This document shows positions 1-9,691 of a stretch of DNA of 64,000 nucleotides, piece after piece. Source of the DNA: Azotobacter vinelandii CA (GTDB lineage Bacteria > Pseudomonadota > Gammaproteobacteria > Pseudomonadales > Pseudomonadaceae). The stretch lies in the NCBI RefSeq assembly GCF_000380335.1, contig NC_021149.1, forward strand, positions 1,912,501 to 1,976,500, read 5' to 3'. Made by a program: the position numbers and the translations under genes. Within the stretch, counting starts at the first letter, position 1. Each line of letters opens with the position of its first letter. A model generated the notes under the pieces. The model did not search any database. It saw only the letters and a list, made by a program, of their open reading frames with translations, and was not told where the DNA came from.

Positions 1-1712
<1,712 letters not shown>

Positions 1713-1872
1713 TATAACGCCCAAACAATCTGTTGCCAGCCCCAGCGGGGCGGCACGGAGAGGGCGCAGCCGACAGGCCGAAGATTTGGCTGGACCGCAC
1801 GCTGCCGGAAACAGGCTACCGCTATCACCTACCCGATTGGCTGTCGTGTCATCGACACGGCGGCAACCGAAT

Positions 1873-1991
1873 TGCTTGACGATCATAGAGCGTTGGAACC
1901 ACCTGATCCCATCCCGAACTCAGCAGTGAAACGACGCATCGCCGATGGTAGTGTGGGGTTTCCCCATGTGAGAGTAGGTCATCGTCAAGCG
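1873..1991 (+). rRNA. rrf: 5S ribosomal RNA
   Basis: About 118 nt, closely matching the Pseudomonas 5S sequence as I know it. The terminal stem pairs GCTTGACGATC (about 1874) with GATCGTCAAGC-like bases ending near 1990. The internal CCCGAACTCAGCAGTGAAAC stretch is the conserved loop B/C region. It lies 160 bases after 23S and just before a strong terminator, so it is the last gene of the rrn operon. Confidence 0.97.
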
Positions 1992-2002
1992 CCTTTTGCG
2001 AA

Positions 2003-2035
2003 CCCCCGGACCGAGTCATCGGTCCGGGGGTTTTT
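2003..2035 (+). terminator. Intrinsic terminator of the rRNA operon
   Basis: A perfect 10-bp GC-rich stem, CCCCCGGACC with GGTCCGGGGG around an 8-nt loop, is followed directly by five T. It starts 12 bases after 5S. This is a textbook Rho-independent terminator reading on the plus strand. Confidence 0.95.
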
Positions 2036-2132
2036 GCTTGGCCCTGGCTCGTAGGTCCGCCCCGGCAAGGGCTCATCTCTCTCTGCTCGTTTCGTTTGGG
2101 AGAGGCGACGACCTTTGACACTGAGTCATGCC

Positions 2133-2195
2133 ATCACACCGTAGGATCAAGCACACTGAATTATTTTGAATGAACTACGGTGTGATTTGTTTTTC
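2133..2195 (+). terminator. 12-bp perfect inverted repeat with T tract; candidate second rrn terminator
   Basis: ATCACACCGTAG (2133-2144) and CTACGGTGTGAT (2175-2186) pair perfectly around a 30-nt AT-rich loop. TTGTTTTT follows on the plus strand. It lies between the rrn operon and the convergent gloA gene. The T tract is on the plus-strand exit side, so a back-up rrn terminator is the simplest reading. The long loop is unusual, and an insertion footprint or protein site remains possible. Confidence 0.55.
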
Positions 2196-2238
2196 TATTG
2201 CATTGAGCGAGTTTTTATAGCTTGGGGCTATTATTCAG

Positions 2239-2628
2239 TCAGGATTGGTTTTCTTGGATAAGTTCGATCTTGTAACCATCCGGATCCGTTACAAATGCAA
2301 TAATCGTTGTGCCATGCATCATGGGGCCAGCTTCTCTGATTACATTTCCGCCGTTTTGCTTGATATCGTCGCAAGCCTTGTAGGCATCATCGACAGCAAT
2401 GGCAATATGCCCGAAAGCATTGCCCATCTCGTATCCGTCAACACCCCAATTATATGTAAGTTCAATGACGGAATTTTCCTCTTCTTTTCCGTATCCAACG
2501 AAGGCTAGCGTGAATTTCCCTTCGGGATAATCGTGCTTTCTTAGAAGGCTCATGCCCAGAATACGGGTATAGAAGTCGATTGATTTTTCCAGATCGCTCA
2601 CACGGATCATGGTGTGTAGAAGGCGCAT
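2239..2628 (-). CDS. gloA: Lactoylglutathione lyase (glyoxalase I)
   Basis: A 129-aa cytoplasmic metalloenzyme that isomerises the methylglyoxal-glutathione hemithioacetal to S-lactoylglutathione. All four metal ligands known from the E. coli enzyme are at the same positions: H5, E56, H74 and E122. The length is typical of the short Ni/Co-type glyoxalase I. The start has AAGGA six bases upstream. The gene is monocistronic and convergent with the rrn operon. Its base composition is clearly more AT-rich than the neighbouring rnf and metG genes, which hints at separate acquisition or relaxed codon use, although the protein looks like an ordinary gammaproteobacterial GloA. Confidence 0.95.
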   Translation of the reverse strand: MRLLHTMIRVSDLEKSIDFYTRILGMSLLRKHDYPEGKFTLAFVGYGKEEENSVIELTYNWGVDGYEMGNAFGHIAIAVDDAYKACDDIKQNGGNVIREAGPMMHGTTIIAFVTDPDGYKIELIQENQS

Positions 2629-2744
2629 GTCTAGTCCTTGTGTGTATGGGCATCGGGGAAATTTTAGAAAGAAGCATGCCGAAGAGCAAATCGCGGCCGA
2701 AGAATCGGATACTGGAGAATAGTCGGCTATGATCTCGGGGCTGC

Positions 2745-2794
2745 GAAAAAGGAAAAGGCAAAGGCCCTACTCCATGTAAAGACGACCTTTGCCT
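2745..2794 (-). terminator. Intrinsic terminator downstream of the PA3496-like gene
   Basis: On the minus strand AGGCAAAGG pairs with CCTTTGCCT (arms 2786-2794 and 2756-2764) around a 21-nt loop, followed by TTTTCCTTTTT. It sits about 115 bases past the stop of the small PA3496-like gene and reads in its direction, so it probably ends that transcript. Confidence 0.75.
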
Positions 2795-2909
2795 CGCTGG
2801 GTAAGGGCTAAGAGCAAGACGGTACTTTTAGTATCAGTTTAATCTGAAGCATACGCCTGAGAGCGGGTTAATCCAGGCTTGGAAATTGCTGAATTTCAAG
2901 AAGCTGGAC

Positions 2910-3089
2910 TCATATATCGAAGTCGTAGTCAGCAAGATCTTTCTGCAGGCGACGTTCTTCAAGGTAGTTATCTATGATCCGGCGCTTGGTCAGGTTGGTT
3001 TTGGCTACTTCAACTTCGGTTCCGGTGTCATCCGCTTCCTCTGCAACGAAGTCTTCATCCAGTTCAATATCGGCTTTGTCGGTGGCCAT
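2910..3089 (-). CDS. Small acidic PA3496-family protein
   Basis: About 59 aa and strongly acidic. The N-terminal half is rich in Asp/Glu, and a basic segment (TKRRIIDNYLEERR) follows in the C-terminal half. No signal peptide or membrane segment. It resembles the PA3496 family of Pseudomonas, which databases label 'putative envelope integrity protein'; its function is not established. In P. aeruginosa PA3496 likewise follows nth. I chose the ATG at 3089, which has GAGTG about 8 bases upstream, over an in-frame GTG nine bases earlier. A good sigma-70-like promoter and a terminator flank it, so it is probably its own transcription unit. Confidence 0.75.
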   Translation of the reverse strand: MATDKADIELDEDFVAEEADDTGTEVEVAKTNLTKRRIIDNYLEERRLQKDLADYDFDI

Positions 3090-3124
3090 ATTGTTCACTC
3101 TTGGCTATGGGCGCTATGGCGCTT

Positions 3125-3153
3125 CTTATAGCGGCAAAGCCTGAGAGGGTAAA
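3125..3153 (-). promoter_or_regulatory. Sigma-70-type promoter for the PA3496-like gene
   Basis: On the minus strand TTTACC (3148-3153) and TATAAG (3125-3130) are separated by exactly 17 bases. The pair lies about 35 bases upstream of the chosen start and in the gap after nth. Confidence 0.55.
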
Positions 3154-3194
3154 AAAGATTTTTTCAATTGATCTGGTGTATTCGCAATGAAAGG

Positions 3195-3833
3195 TTAATC
3201 GTCGGATGTCTTGTGTTTGTACTCGCACAGGTCTTCGATGCGGCAACTGCCACACAGTGGCTTGCGGGCCTTGCACACATAGCGACCATGCAGGATCAGC
3301 CAGTGGTGGGCGTCCAGGAGATACTCCTTGGGCACCAGTCTGACGAGCTTGCGTTCGACTTCCAGCACGTTCTTGCCTGGTGCGAGGCGAGTGCGGTTGC
3401 TGACTCGGAAGATATGCGTATCCACTGCCATGGTGAAGTGGCGGAAGGCCGTGTTGAGCACCACATTGGCTGTCTTGCGACCGACTCCAGGCAGCGCTTC
3501 CAGAGCTTCTCGATTGTCCGGAACCTGACTGTCGTGCTTCTCGATGAGGATGCGACACGTCTCGATGATGTTTTTGGCCTTGCTGTTGAACAAGCCGATG
3601 CTCTTGATGTATTCGCTCAGGCCTTCTACGCCCAAGGAGAGTATGGCTTCCGGAGTGTTCGCCACCGGAAAGAGTCTGGCGGTCGCCTTGTTCACACTGA
3701 CATCGGTGGCTTGAGCGGAGAGAATCACCGAGATCAGCAGTTCGAAAGGGCTGCTATAGAGTAATTCCGTTGTAGGGGTTGGGTTGTCTTCCTGAAAACG
3801 GCGAAAGATTTCCCGGCGTTTGTCTGCATTCAT
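3195..3833 (-). CDS. nth: Endonuclease III
   Basis: A 212-aa bifunctional DNA N-glycosylase/AP lyase for oxidised pyrimidines in base excision repair. The helix-hairpin-helix LPGVGRKTANVVL carries catalytic K120, and D138 follows in VDTHIFR. The C-terminal [4Fe-4S] loop has C187, C194, C197 and C203 in C-x6-C-x2-C-x5-C spacing. All of these match E. coli Nth numbering. It lies 26 bases downstream of rnfE on the same strand, the usual position for nth in Pseudomonas and enterobacterial rnf operons, so it is probably co-transcribed with rnf. Confidence 0.97.
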   Translation of the reverse strand: MNADKRREIFRRFQEDNPTPTTELLYSSPFELLISVILSAQATDVSVNKATARLFPVANTPEAILSLGVEGLSEYIKSIGLFNSKAKNIIETCRILIEKHDSQVPDNREALEALPGVGRKTANVVLNTAFRHFTMAVDTHIFRVSNRTRLAPGKNVLEVERKLVRLVPKEYLLDAHHWLILHGRYVCKARKPLCGSCRIEDLCEYKHKTSDD

Positions 3834-3859
3834 GGTTGGGCGGATTTCAGGCTAGGGAT

Positions 3860-4573
3860 TTACTCGATTACCCCAGTCACTCGCACGCGGCGGCTGGGGC
3901 TGGAGGTTTGTGGCTGAAAGGTCCTGCTTCGTTCGGCTCGGTGCTCGTCGATCCGGTTCTTTGCCGCGATCAGGAGACCCAGAACGATAAAGGCCCCGGG
4001 CGGCAATATGGCTAGCAGAAACCCTTTGTAGTCGTCGATCAGCGCGATATGCCAATCGGTCGCTGCGGGCCCGAACAGCAGATGCATGTTGGCGAACAAT
4101 CCGCCGGTACCGAACATCTCGCGGACTCCGCCCAGCATGACGAGTACCACGGCAAAGCCCAACCCCATCATCAATCCATCGAAGCCCGCCAGCAGGAGAG
4201 AATGCCTAGCGGCAAAACCGTCGGCACGACCGAGTATCACGCAGTTGGTGGTAATCAACGGGATGAAGATGCCGAGGATCTGGTAAAGCTCATAGGTGAA
4301 GGCCTGCATCAGGAGCTCGATACAGGTGGTCAGTGCGGCGATGATCATCACGAAAACCGGCAGGCGCACGGCAGTATTCACCACCCCGCGTACCAGCGAT
4401 ACGGCCATGCTGGAGCTGCCCAATACCAGGATCGTGGCCAGCCCGAGTCCCAAGGCATTGACAGTGGAGTTGCTCACGCCGAGCAGAGGACAGAGTCCGA
4501 GAAGCTGCACCAGTGCCGGATTGTTCTTCCAGAGCCCATTGGCGCTCAGCTCGCGATAGCTGGGATTGCTCAT
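3860..4573 (-). CDS. rnfE: Rnf electron transport complex subunit E
   Basis: A 237-aa integral membrane subunit of the Rnf ferredoxin:NAD+ oxidoreductase. RnfE and RnfA are homologous, inverted partners that share a LGLCPLLGV-type motif; RnfE has it near residue 25. Six or so hydrophobic helices follow. A basic C-terminal tail (about residues 205-237) is cytoplasmic or periplasmic. The ATG at 4573 overlaps the rnfG stop as ATGA, which fixes this start over longer in-frame options. It is the last rnf gene before nth. Confidence 0.94.
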   Translation of the reverse strand: MSNPSYRELSANGLWKNNPALVQLLGLCPLLGVSNSTVNALGLGLATILVLGSSSMAVSLVRGVVNTAVRLPVFVMIIAALTTCIELLMQAFTYELYQILGIFIPLITTNCVILGRADGFAARHSLLLAGFDGLMMGLGFAVVLVMLGGVREMFGTGGLFANMHLLFGPAATDWHIALIDDYKGFLLAILPPGAFIVLGLLIAAKNRIDEHRAERSRTFQPQTSSPSRRVRVTGVIE

Positions 4574-5223
4574 GGTTCCTTCCTCTGCTGCCCGGCGATC
4601 TGTGTGTTCAAAAGCCTCGCCTTGTTGGCCTGGAAATACTGCAAGGCTTGGTGAGTCGCCTTGACCACGGCTCGCGGGGTGATGGTCGCTCCGGCAAACT
4701 GGTCGAAAGTTCCACCATCCTTTTTCACGGCCCATCCGGACTCGACCGGGCTCTCAAGGGATTTGCCCTCGAAACCTCGGATCCAGGGATCCTTGGCCAG
4801 CTCGATCCGATCCCCCAGGCCGGGCGTTTCCCGGTGGCCTATGGCTCGTATTCCGGCCAGTCGCCCATCTGCCAGGATACCGATCAGTAGATGGATGGCG
4901 CCACTATAGCCATCTGGAGCCGTGGCGCGAAGGATCACGGCGGTGACCTGTCCATTCTTGCCGGCGAGATATGCCGGCTGCGGGCCACGATGGCCGAGCA
5001 ACGGTTCGTTGAGCTGGATGGTACTAGCGAGCAGGTCGTTGTCGTAGCTACCGGCCGGGAGAATCTCGCCCAAGGCGCGGATCTGGGACTGGCGTTCGGC
5101 AGCCTGGATCCGCTCGGCCGTACCCCGTTGGAGCAGTGTGACCCCGCCGACCGTGACTACTGCAAACAGTCCCAATACCAGGCCGTTCTTCAACATCGAG
5201 CGACCGACTTCCGGCAAGTGCAT
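4570..5223 (-). CDS. rnfG: Rnf electron transport complex subunit G (covalent FMN flavoprotein)
   Basis: 217 aa with one N-terminal membrane anchor (about residues 11-31) and a periplasmic FMN-binding domain. The flavin attachment motif reads [11 protein letters not shown] near residues 177-187, so the second Thr of GATIT is the expected phosphoester site. The first position is Ala rather than the commoner Ser. It starts 3 bases after rnfD ends and is ATGA-coupled to rnfE. It carries electrons across the periplasmic face of the complex, by family knowledge. Confidence 0.94.
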   Translation of the reverse strand: MHLPEVGRSMLKNGLVLGLFAVVTVGGVTLLQRGTAERIQAAERQSQIRALGEILPAGSYDNDLLASTIQLNEPLLGHRGPQPAYLAGKNGQVTAVILRATAPDGYSGAIHLLIGILADGRLAGIRAIGHRETPGLGDRIELAKDPWIRGFEGKSLESPVESGWAVKKDGGTFDQFAGATITPRAVVKATHQALQYFQANKARLLNTQIAGQQRKEP

Positions 5224-5226
5224 GGT

Positions 5227-6258
5227 TCAGCCCCCCACCTTGAAGCTGCGCTCAGCCTTGCGATGCCCATAGGTGCGCGGGCGGCTGAAGTAGTCGATGG
5301 TCGGTGCGGCCAGGTTCATCAGCAGCACGGCGAAGGCCACTCCATCCGGGTAGCCTCCCCAAGTGCGGATCACATAGACGAGGATGCCGACGCCTATTCC
5401 GAAAATCAGTCGCCCCTGGTTGCTGGTAGCGCCGCTCACCGGATCGGTGACGATGAAGAAGGCGCCTAGCATGGTTGCACCGCTCAGCAGATGAAACAGG
5501 GGCGAGCCGTTGGAGTCGGAATCCGAGCCGTTCCAGAACAGCAGGCTCATGACGAACAGCGCTCCGAGCATGCCGGCCGGCGCGTGCCAGCCGAACAGAC
5601 GGCGCCGAAGCATGAACAGGCCGCCGGCGAGAAAGGCAAGATTGACCCACTCGGCTCCCCGGCTTCCCAGATGGCCGAAGGCCGGATTCTGTACCCGGAG
5701 TTCGTCCATCGTCAGGCTTCGATTGGTCTTCAGCGCGTCCAGGGCCGTCGCCTGACTCCAGCCATCAGGCAGGGAGGCGATGCCAAAGATATGTTGAATG
5801 CCTTCGGTCAGCCCGACGACATGGGGAACAGGCCAGGCGGTCATTTCCACCGGGAAGGAAACCAGCGCCACTACGTAGCCGACCATCGCCGGGTTGAAGG
5901 GGTTCTGTCCCAACCCGCCATAGACGTGTTTGCCGAACAGGATGGCGAAACCGCAGGCGGTCAGGGTCAGCCACCAGGGTGACTGAGGTGGCAGGGCGAG
6001 GGCCAGCAGCATGGCCGTGACCAGAGCGCTGCAGTCGTTGAGAAAGAAACCGACAGGACGCTGCCGGAGGTGCAGAACGGCAGCCTCGAGACCGAGCGCC
6101 GTGGCGCTCGCCAAGAGCAGATTGATCAGGGGAGCGAAACCATACAGCCAAGTCAGCGTCAGCAGACCGGGCAGGGTGGCGACCAGCACTTGCTGCATGA
6201 TCCGGCGGGTACGGTTGCTGCCCGTAGCGTGGGGTGAAGTGATGCGGGGCAGGGCCAT
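5227..6258 (-). CDS. rnfD: Rnf electron transport complex subunit D
   Basis: 343 aa, homologous to NqrB, with about ten membrane helices. The periplasmic loop carries DGWSQATALDALK, and T171 is the expected covalent FMN site; the usual SGAT is SQAT here. A GQNPFNPAMVGY segment (residues 117-128) is the conserved flavin/ubiquinone-pocket region shared with NqrB. It starts 78 bases after rnfC with a GGAGAG ribosome site, the largest gap in the operon. It probably forms the ion-conducting core together with RnfA and RnfE. Confidence 0.94.
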   Translation of the reverse strand: MALPRITSPHATGSNRTRRIMQQVLVATLPGLLTLTWLYGFAPLINLLLASATALGLEAAVLHLRQRPVGFFLNDCSALVTAMLLALALPPQSPWWLTLTACGFAILFGKHVYGGLGQNPFNPAMVGYVVALVSFPVEMTAWPVPHVVGLTEGIQHIFGIASLPDGWSQATALDALKTNRSLTMDELRVQNPAFGHLGSRGAEWVNLAFLAGGLFMLRRRLFGWHAPAGMLGALFVMSLLFWNGSDSDSNGSPLFHLLSGATMLGAFFIVTDPVSGATSNQGRLIFGIGVGILVYVIRTWGGYPDGVAFAVLLMNLAAPTIDYFSRPRTYGHRKAERSFKVGG

Positions 6259-6336
6259 TGGCTCTCCGTTGTGTACGTGCCTGGGGGCGCGGCTATCGGG
6301 CTCGCCGGCTAGCTGCCGTAGAGGGCCATCGCCGGG

Positions 6337-8403
6337 TCATTCGCTTTGGTATCCCGCCAGCCGGCGCTCGGCTTCGGCCAGGCGCGTCCGGGCCGACTCC
6401 AGCACGGGTGGATCGATTGTCTCGTCGCGTTCCAGTTTGCGCAGGTCGGCGCGGGCGAAGGCGAGTTCGGTCTTCAGGGCCCGCAACTTCTCATCCACCG
6501 GGCGTTTATCGATCCGCACCAATTGCGGTGCGGGCCTGTCCGAAGCCTCCTCGGCGGCATGCAGGGCCCGCTTGGCGTCGGCCAGGGCCTCGCGCAGGTG
6601 TGCCAGTTCGCTGTCGTCGACACTGGCCTTCTCGGCCTTCTTCAACTCGGTACGCCTCATCGCCAACTCGATCTTGGCTTTCTTCAGCGCTGTGTCGTTG
6701 CCTGCCGACGGCGCTGCCGGAGTAGTCGCCTCCAGTGCCTTGCGTGCCGCCTCGGCAGCGGCACGCAGTTCGGCGACCTGGGCTTCCAGCTCTGCCGTCG
6801 GGTGGACGGCGAGCTGCTTCTCGGCTTTTTTCAAGGCGACTTGGGTCATGCTCGCCTCGATCTTCAGCTTTTTCTGGTGCTCGGAGAGTCCGGTCGGCCG
6901 GCTGGCAAGCGAGGTTTCCTGATGGGGCACCGAGCTGCTTTCCGCCTGTACCGCCCTGGCCCGGGCGGCCTTTTCGACGCGAGCCCGGCGTTCTGCTTCC
7001 TTCTGTTCCTCGGACTTGCGCAGGCGCTCCTGGCGCAGCTCGAAACGTAGCCTGGAGTGTCCGGCCTTGTGCCGCTTCTGCTCCAGTTCGCGGATTTCCG
7101 CCTTGGCCACACGGTAGTACTGCACCAGCGGCAGGCTGGAGGGACAGACGTAAGCACAGGCGCCGCATTCGATGCAGTCGAACAGGTTGTATGCCCTGAG
7201 TTGCTCGTGTTCCCGACCGAGGGCGAAGAAATGCAGTTGCTGCGGCAGCAGGCTGGCCGGACAGACATCGGCGCAGGCACCGCAGCGAATGCACGGCAGC
7301 GCCGGTGGCGGAGGCGGCAACTCGCTGCGGGTCGGTGCCAGCAGGCAGTTAGCGGTCTTGATCAGGGGCACGTCGAGCGAGGACAGGGTGAAGCCCATCA
7401 TCGGGCCGCCCATGATCAGGCGGTCCATGCGCGCCTCATCCAGCCCGGCGAAAGCCAGCAGTTCGCCCACCGGCGTGCCGAGCAGGGCCTCGACGTTCAT
7501 CGGCCGGGCCAGGGCTTCGCCGGTCAGGGTGACGATGCGCGAGATCAGCGGCCGTCCCAGGAGTACCGTGTCATGGATGGCGACACAGGTGCCGACGTTC
7601 TGGCAGAGCATGCCGATGTCCGCCGGCAGGCCGCCGCTCGGCACCTGTCGGCCGGTGAGGATCTCGATCAGTTGCCGTTCGCCGCCGGACGGATACTTGG
7701 TCGGCAGTACCCGCAGCCCGAACGACCGCTCGCCGAGGGCGGCGCGCACCGCGGCGACCGCCTCGGGCTTGTTGTCCTCGATACCGATGAGCACCTGCTC
7801 GGGTTCGATCAGTTGCACGAGGATATCGATGCCGATAATCAGCTCGGCCGCTCTCTCTCGCATCAGCCGGTCATCGGCAGTGATATAGGGCTCGCATTCG
7901 GCACCGTTGACGATCAGCGTGTGGATCTTCCGCTGCGGGCGTGCCGTCAGCTTCACCGCCGTGGGGAAGCCGGCGCCGCCCAGGCCGCTGATGCCGGCCT
8001 GGCGAATTCTCTCCAGCAATATCGCCGGCTCCAGGCTGCGATGGTCGGCGCAAGGCTCCAGGGCGGTCCATTCATCCAGGCCGTCGCTATCGATGACGAT
8101 GGCCGGTGCGAGCAGGCCGGAAACGTGGGGATAGGGTTGCATGCCGATGAAGCTCACCGTGCCGGAGGTCGGAGCGTGCAGCGGCGCGCTGACCCGTCCG
8201 CTGGCTGTGGCGATCGGCTGGCCCTTGAGGACCCGCTCGCCGACCGTGACGATCGGCTCGGCCGGGGTGCCGATGTGCTGTCCGAGCGGCAGGATCAGAC
8301 GCGCGGGCAACGGCACCCTCTGGATCGGCGTGCGGTTGGAGAGTTCCTTGCGTTCCGGTGGGTGAATGCCACCCTGGAATTCCCAGAGTTTCGCTTCGCT
8401 CAT
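6337..8403 (-). CDS. rnfC: Rnf electron transport complex subunit C with long Ala/Lys-rich C-terminal extension
   Basis: 688 aa. Residues 1-120 form the SLBB/biotinyl-like N-terminal part. [13 protein letters not shown] (140-152) is the flavin/NADH-binding glycine-rich motif. Two ferredoxin-type motifs follow, [12 protein letters not shown] (371-382) and [12 protein letters not shown] (410-421), for two [4Fe-4S] clusters. From about residue 435 to the end is a charged Ala/Lys/Glu-rich helical region with repeated [15 protein letters not shown]-like units. This extension is typical of proteobacterial RnfC and probably forms coiled coil. Peripheral cytoplasmic subunit. ATGA overlap with rnfB decides the start. 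Confidence 0.95.
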   Translation of the reverse strand: MSEAKLWEFQGGIHPPERKELSNRTPIQRVPLPARLILPLGQHIGTPAEPIVTVGERVLKGQPIATASGRVSAPLHAPTSGTVSFIGMQPYPHVSGLLAPAIVIDSDGLDEWTALEPCADHRSLEPAILLERIRQAGISGLGGAGFPTAVKLTARPQRKIHTLIVNGAECEPYITADDRLMRERAAELIIGIDILVQLIEPEQVLIGIEDNKPEAVAAVRAALGERSFGLRVLPTKYPSGGERQLIEILTGRQVPSGGLPADIGMLCQNVGTCVAIHDTVLLGRPLISRIVTLTGEALARPMNVEALLGTPVGELLAFAGLDEARMDRLIMGGPMMGFTLSSLDVPLIKTANCLLAPTRSELPPPPPALPCIRCGACADVCPASLLPQQLHFFALGREHEQLRAYNLFDCIECGACAYVCPSSLPLVQYYRVAKAEIRELEQKRHKAGHSRLRFELRQERLRKSEEQKEAERRARVEKAARARAVQAESSSVPHQETSLASRPTGLSEHQKKLKIEASMTQVALKKAEKQLAVHPTAELEAQVAELRAAAEAARKALEATTPAAPSAGNDTALKKAKIELAMRRTELKKAEKASVDDSELAHLREALADAKRALHAAEEASDRPAPQLVRIDKRPVDEKLRALKTELAFARADLRKLERDETIDPPVLESARTRLAEAERRLAGYQSE

Positions 8404-8963
8404 GCCGCTCGCTCCCGATCGCTGGCGATCAGTCGGCCGGGAGGCAGGGGCAGATCCCACTTCCAGTCCTGCGGTGTATCGGCGATCGGAAGCATGTCGA
8501 TGCAGTCCACCGGGCAAGGTTCGACGCAGAGATCGCAGCCGGTGCATTCGGCGGCGATCACCGTGTGCATGTGCCTGGCGGCGCCAACGATGGCGTCCAC
8601 CGGACAGGCCTGCAGGCATTTGGTGCAGCCGATGCACTCCGCTTCGCGGATGCGTGCGACCATTCGCGGCTTCTCGCCTTCGGGGGCGTCCAGCGGTTCG
8701 GGCTCGAGGTCCAGCAACTCGGCCAGGGCCAGGATGGTCGCCTCGCCACCGGGCGGACACTTGTTGATCCTGTCGCCGGCGGCGATGGCTTCGGAGTAGG
8801 GCTTGCAGCCGGGATAGCCGCACTGGCCGCACTGGGTCTGCGGTAGCAGGGCATTGATCTGTTCGGCGACGGGATTGCCTTCGACGCGAAAACGCACCGC
8901 CGCATAACCGAGGATGGCGCCGCACACCAGACACAGCAGGAACAGGGCGAGCACGGCGGTCAT
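8400..8963 (-). CDS. rnfB: Rnf electron transport complex subunit B (Fe-S protein)
   Basis: 187 aa. One N-terminal membrane helix (residues 3-23) precedes a 4Fe-4S domain, CGQCGYPGC with a distal Cys (C45, C48, C53, C69). Two ferredoxin repeats follow, [14 protein letters not shown] and [14 protein letters not shown]. It receives electrons from ferredoxin or passes them to it. The ATG at 8963 overlaps the rnfA stop as ATGA, and its stop overlaps the rnfC start in the same way, so translation of A-B-C is coupled. Confidence 0.95.
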   Translation of the reverse strand: MTAVLALFLLCLVCGAILGYAAVRFRVEGNPVAEQINALLPQTQCGQCGYPGCKPYSEAIAAGDRINKCPPGGEATILALAELLDLEPEPLDAPEGEKPRMVARIREAECIGCTKCLQACPVDAIVGAARHMHTVIAAECTGCDLCVEPCPVDCIDMLPIADTPQDWKWDLPLPPGRLIASDRERAA

Positions 8964-9544
8964 GGCTTGATCAATCCGGAAAAGCCCATGAAGGCCAGGG
9001 ACATCAGGCCGGCGGTGATCAGGCCGATGGCCGCGCCCTTGAAGGGTTTGGGCACGTCGGCGATGGCGATGCGCTCGCGCATGGCGGCGAACAGCACCAG
9101 CACCAGGGAAAAACCGAGGCCGGCGCCGAAGCCGTTGATGCCGGACTCGAGGAAGCCGTAACCCGCCTTGTTGGCGTTGAGCAGGGCCACGCCGAGGACG
9201 ATGCAGTTGGTGGTGATCAGCGGCAGGAAGATGCCCAGAACACGGTAGAGCAACGGACTGGTCTTGTTCACCAGCATTTCGGTGAACTGCACCACCACGG
9301 CGATCACCAGGATGAAACCGATGGTGCGCAGGTATTCCAGATCCAGCGGCACGAGCACGTACCGTTGCAGCAGATAGCTGCACATGGCCGCCAGGGTCAG
9401 CACGAAGGTGGTGGCCAGGGCGAGGCCGATGGCCGTCTCGATCCGCTTCGACACGCCCATGAACGGACAGAGGCCGAGAAACTGCACCAGCACGAAGTTG
9501 TTGACCAGGATGGCGCCAACCAGGATCAGGACGAGTTCGGTCAT
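8960..9544 (-). CDS. rnfA: Rnf electron transport complex subunit A
   Basis: A 194-aa six-helix membrane protein. The N-terminus is [19 protein letters not shown], and LGLCPFMGV follows near residue 25. That motif is shared with RnfE/NqrD and holds a conserved Cys of the intramembrane [2Fe-2S] site. It is the first gene of rnfABCDGE-nth. The long in-frame upstream extension is rejected because it lacks family similarity and would run through the promoter. The gene order is the housekeeping-type rnf set rather than the nif-linked rnf1 set of Azotobacter. Confidence 0.95.
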   Translation of the reverse strand: MTELVLILVGAILVNNFVLVQFLGLCPFMGVSKRIETAIGLALATTFVLTLAAMCSYLLQRYVLVPLDLEYLRTIGFILVIAVVVQFTEMLVNKTSPLLYRVLGIFLPLITTNCIVLGVALLNANKAGYGFLESGINGFGAGLGFSLVLVLFAAMRERIAIADVPKPFKGAAIGLITAGLMSLAFMGFSGLIKP

Positions 9545-9592
9545 CGCGGGGACACCGTCGGGCGGGCAGAGGGCGGGAGAGAAAGGGTGTCC

Positions 9593-9623
9593 ATTATATC
9601 GGGGAAGGCGCAGGGGCGAACAA
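9593..9623 (-). promoter_or_regulatory. Candidate rnf operon promoter
   Basis: A perfect TATAAT on the minus strand (9593-9598) stands 49 bases before the rnfA start in the metG-rnfA gap. The -35 is weak: TTGTTC at 19 bases spacing or GTTCGC at 17. It would allow rnf to be transcribed separately from metG upstream on the same strand. Confidence 0.5.
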
Positions 9624-9691
9624 CCGCGGAGGCCGTTCGGCAAGGCTTTCAGGGGGCGGACGGGGGAAGAGTCCTCCACCCCCTGGCGGGA

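Noticed and set aside
1713-1872. tRNA gene in the 23S-5S spacer
   Set aside because: No cloverleaf or T-loop sequence (GTTCGAATC-like) is present in the 160-base spacer.
6259-6336. Possible frameshift between rnfC and rnfD
   Set aside because: Both proteins have complete ends and rnfD has its own GGAGAG ribosome site; the 78-base gap is a normal spacer.
7057-8799. 580-codon plus-strand frame opposite rnfC and rnfB
   Set aside because: Antisense to genes with intact Fe-S motifs; no ribosome site and no family signal.
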